In this document: positions 62,646 to 64,000 of the stretch, piece by piece
Layout: each line of letters begins with the position of its first letter
Numbering within the stretch: position 1 is the first letter of the stretch
Source of the DNA: Arsenophonus sp031446125
GTDB taxonomy: Bacteria; Pseudomonadota; Gammaproteobacteria; Enterobacterales; Enterobacteriaceae
Assembly (NCBI GenBank): GCA_031446125.1
Contig: CP132909.1
Span: 558,001 to 622,000, forward strand
Reading direction: 5' to 3'
DNA: 64,000 nt
Translations under genes and position numbers: made by a program
Notes under the pieces: model-generated
What the model saw: only the letters and a program-made list of their open reading frames with translations
What the model was told of the DNA's origin: nothing
The model's database searches: none

Positions 62646-63902
62646 ATGAAAAAAAATATTATACATTCTAAATTTGGTGAAAAATTCGCTAATCCTTCTA
62701 GTATTTATAATATTATGAAAGATCTGCATGATGGTTTACATAAACCTAATATTATGATGCTGGGTGGAGGCAATCCGGCATATATTCCTCAAATTGATCA
62801 ATATTTTCAAAAAATATTGATAGAAATGGCTATAAATGGGCAACTCAACAAAGCATTATGTAACTATGACGAGCCACAAGGAAAAAATATTATACGAGAA
62901 AAATTAGCAGATAGCTTAAACGAACACTTAAATTGGAATATTAATGCTAATAATATTGCATTAACTAATGGCAGTCAAAATACCTTTTTCTATTTGTTTA
63001 ATATTATTGCAGGTTTTTGTAAAAATGGTATCAAACGAAAAATACTTTTTCCTTTAATACCAGAATATGTTGGTTATTCCGATACTGGATTAGAAAATGA
63101 TATATTCATTAGCAAAAAACCAAAAATAAAAATTTTACCTAATGGATACTTTAAATATAATATTAATTTTAAATCTTTAACAATTACTGATGATATTGGT
63201 GCAATCTGTATTTCAAGACCAACTAATCCCACTGGAAATATGATTACCGATCAAGAAATGATCAAATTAGATTTTTTATCTAAAAAAAAATCAATTCCTC
63301 TTTTAATTGATAGCGCTTATGGCATCCCATTTCCTGGTATTGTTTTTAACAAAGGAACATCTATATGGAATGAGAACATTATTCTCTCTATGAGTCTATC
63401 AAAATTGGGACTGCCAGGTTGTCGTTGTGGTATTGTTATTGCAAATAAGTACATCATAAATATAATTAGTAATATTAACAGCATAATAAATTTATCTCCC
63501 GGTAGTATAGGACCTGCATTAATACTAGAAATACTTAAACGAAAAGATTTATTTATATTATCTAAAGAAATAATCAAACCATTTTATGAAAAAAAAGTGC
63601 ACCAAACCATAAAAATTATTCGTCGTTATATATTAAAAAATCACTGTCTAATTCATAAACCAGAAGGGGGTATGTTTTTGTGGTTATGGTTTAAAAATCT
63701 ACCAATTAATAGCCAGACACTTTATACACGTCTAAAAAAACGTAATGTATTTATGGTACCTGGAAATTATTTTTTTCCAGGACTAAGTGAAAATTGGAAT
63801 CATAAAAATCAATGTATGCGTATGAATTATATTTTACCATTGGAAAAAATTGAGAAAGCGATTTCTATTCTAGCAGATGAAATTGCCATTGCTTATAAAT
63901 AG
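62646..63902 (+). CDS. avtA: Valine-pyruvate aminotransferase (AvtA)
   Basis: AvtA transfers the amino group between valine (or alpha-aminobutyrate) and pyruvate, making alanine. It is a PLP enzyme of fold type I. It has 418 residues (E. coli 417). The PLP lysine is Lys253 in SMSLSKLGLPG. Other motifs are MLGGGNPAYIPQ, ALTNGSQNTFFYLFN, ISRPTNPTGN and IDSAYGIPFPGI. The match to E. coli AvtA is strong along the whole length. In E. coli it lies near glyQS, so this pairing is ancestral. Confidence 0.95.
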   Translation: MKKNIIHSKFGEKFANPSSIYNIMKDLHDGLHKPNIMMLGGGNPAYIPQIDQYFQKILIEMAINGQLNKALCNYDEPQGKNIIREKLADSLNEHLNWNINANNIALTNGSQNTFFYLFNIIAGFCKNGIKRKILFPLIPEYVGYSDTGLENDIFISKKPKIKILPNGYFKYNINFKSLTITDDIGAICISRPTNPTGNMITDQEMIKLDFLSKKKSIPLLIDSAYGIPFPGIVFNKGTSIWNENIILSMSLSKLGLPGCRCGIVIANKYIINIISNINSIINLSPGSIGPALILEILKRKDLFILSKEIIKPFYEKKVHQTIKIIRRYILKNHCLIHKPEGGMFLWLWFKNLPINSQTLYTRLKKRNVFMVPGNYFFPGLSENWNHKNQCMRMNYILPLEKIEKAISILADEIAIAYK

Positions 63903-64000
63903 ATAAATTTTCAAAATCTAATTTGATATTTTAAAAAATAATAAAATAAAAAATACAATTATTTAATTTAACAATGTATAAAAATATAAGAAAAAATATC
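63903..64000. other. Right edge, spacer after avtA
   Basis: 98 bp of A/T-rich sequence. No gene or terminator can be named before the window ends. Confidence 0.4.

Noticed and set aside
1..64000. tRNA, rRNA, CRISPR arrays, insertion sequences, prophage, toxin or secretion genes
   Set aside because: I scanned all spacers for GC-rich cloverleaf-like islands, direct-repeat arrays and transposase or phage motifs and saw none; a tRNAscan or Infernal search would settle the RNA question.

Overview
The window looks like a piece of the chromosome of a reduced gammaproteobacterial (Enterobacterales) insect endosymbiont. The sequence is very A/T-rich. Nearly every gene is a conserved single-copy housekeeping gene at close to its Escherichia coli length. 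There are no mobile elements, phage genes, rRNA, recognisable tRNA or CRISPR arrays. Coding genes cover about 40.6 of 64 kb (my sum of the intervals, roughly 63%), which is low for an old symbiont. The rest is almost pure A/T spacer, probably eroded genes not yet deleted. Retained steps toward folate (aroH, aroC, pabA, folC), vitamin B6 (pdxB), haem (hemF) and ubiquinone (ubiX) fit a B-vitamin provider of a blood-feeding insect. A lineage like the louse-fly Arsenophonus symbionts is my best guess. This is an inference, not something the sequence proves.

Layout. 1-11 kb: partial tusD and ligA (minus), a 2.9 kb empty stretch where E. coli has zipA-cysZ-cysK, the ptsH-ptsI-crr operon, and hemF. 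11-20 kb: a minus-strand block rlmN, truncated rodZ, ispG, hisS, yfgM, bamB, der, preceded by ndk, in E. coli order. 21-35 kb: hxpA (minus), ackA-pta, then pdxB-truA-accD-folC-dedD-cvpA-ubiX in E. coli order, with usg, dedA and purF missing from their slots. 35-41 kb: fabB, aroC, prmB (minus). 42-50 kb: aroH, the guaB-guaA operon, dapE, yeaL. 51-64 kb: pabA, a polA reduced to its 5' nuclease, engB, dsbA, gor, glyQ-glyS, avtA.

How the genes fit together. Acetate overflow (ackA, pta) and the general PTS point to sugar-based energy metabolism. accD and fabB give fatty acids. bamB, yfgM, dsbA and dedD serve an intact Gram-negative envelope. ispG supplies isoprenoids and dapE supplies lysine and diaminopimelate. 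purF is missing while guaBA is kept, which suggests imported purines. The cysK slot is empty, which suggests imported cysteine. ligA plus the 5' nuclease are the Okazaki-fragment processing set usual in such genomes.

I found no convincing new biological system. The points most worth a second look are a possible relic of the rodZ 3' end, spacers matching lost genes, a fossil-like terminator, a degenerate XerCD-like site, an 18-bp tandem repeat upstream of ligA, and a few substitutions in conserved motifs (HisS, EngB, FolC).
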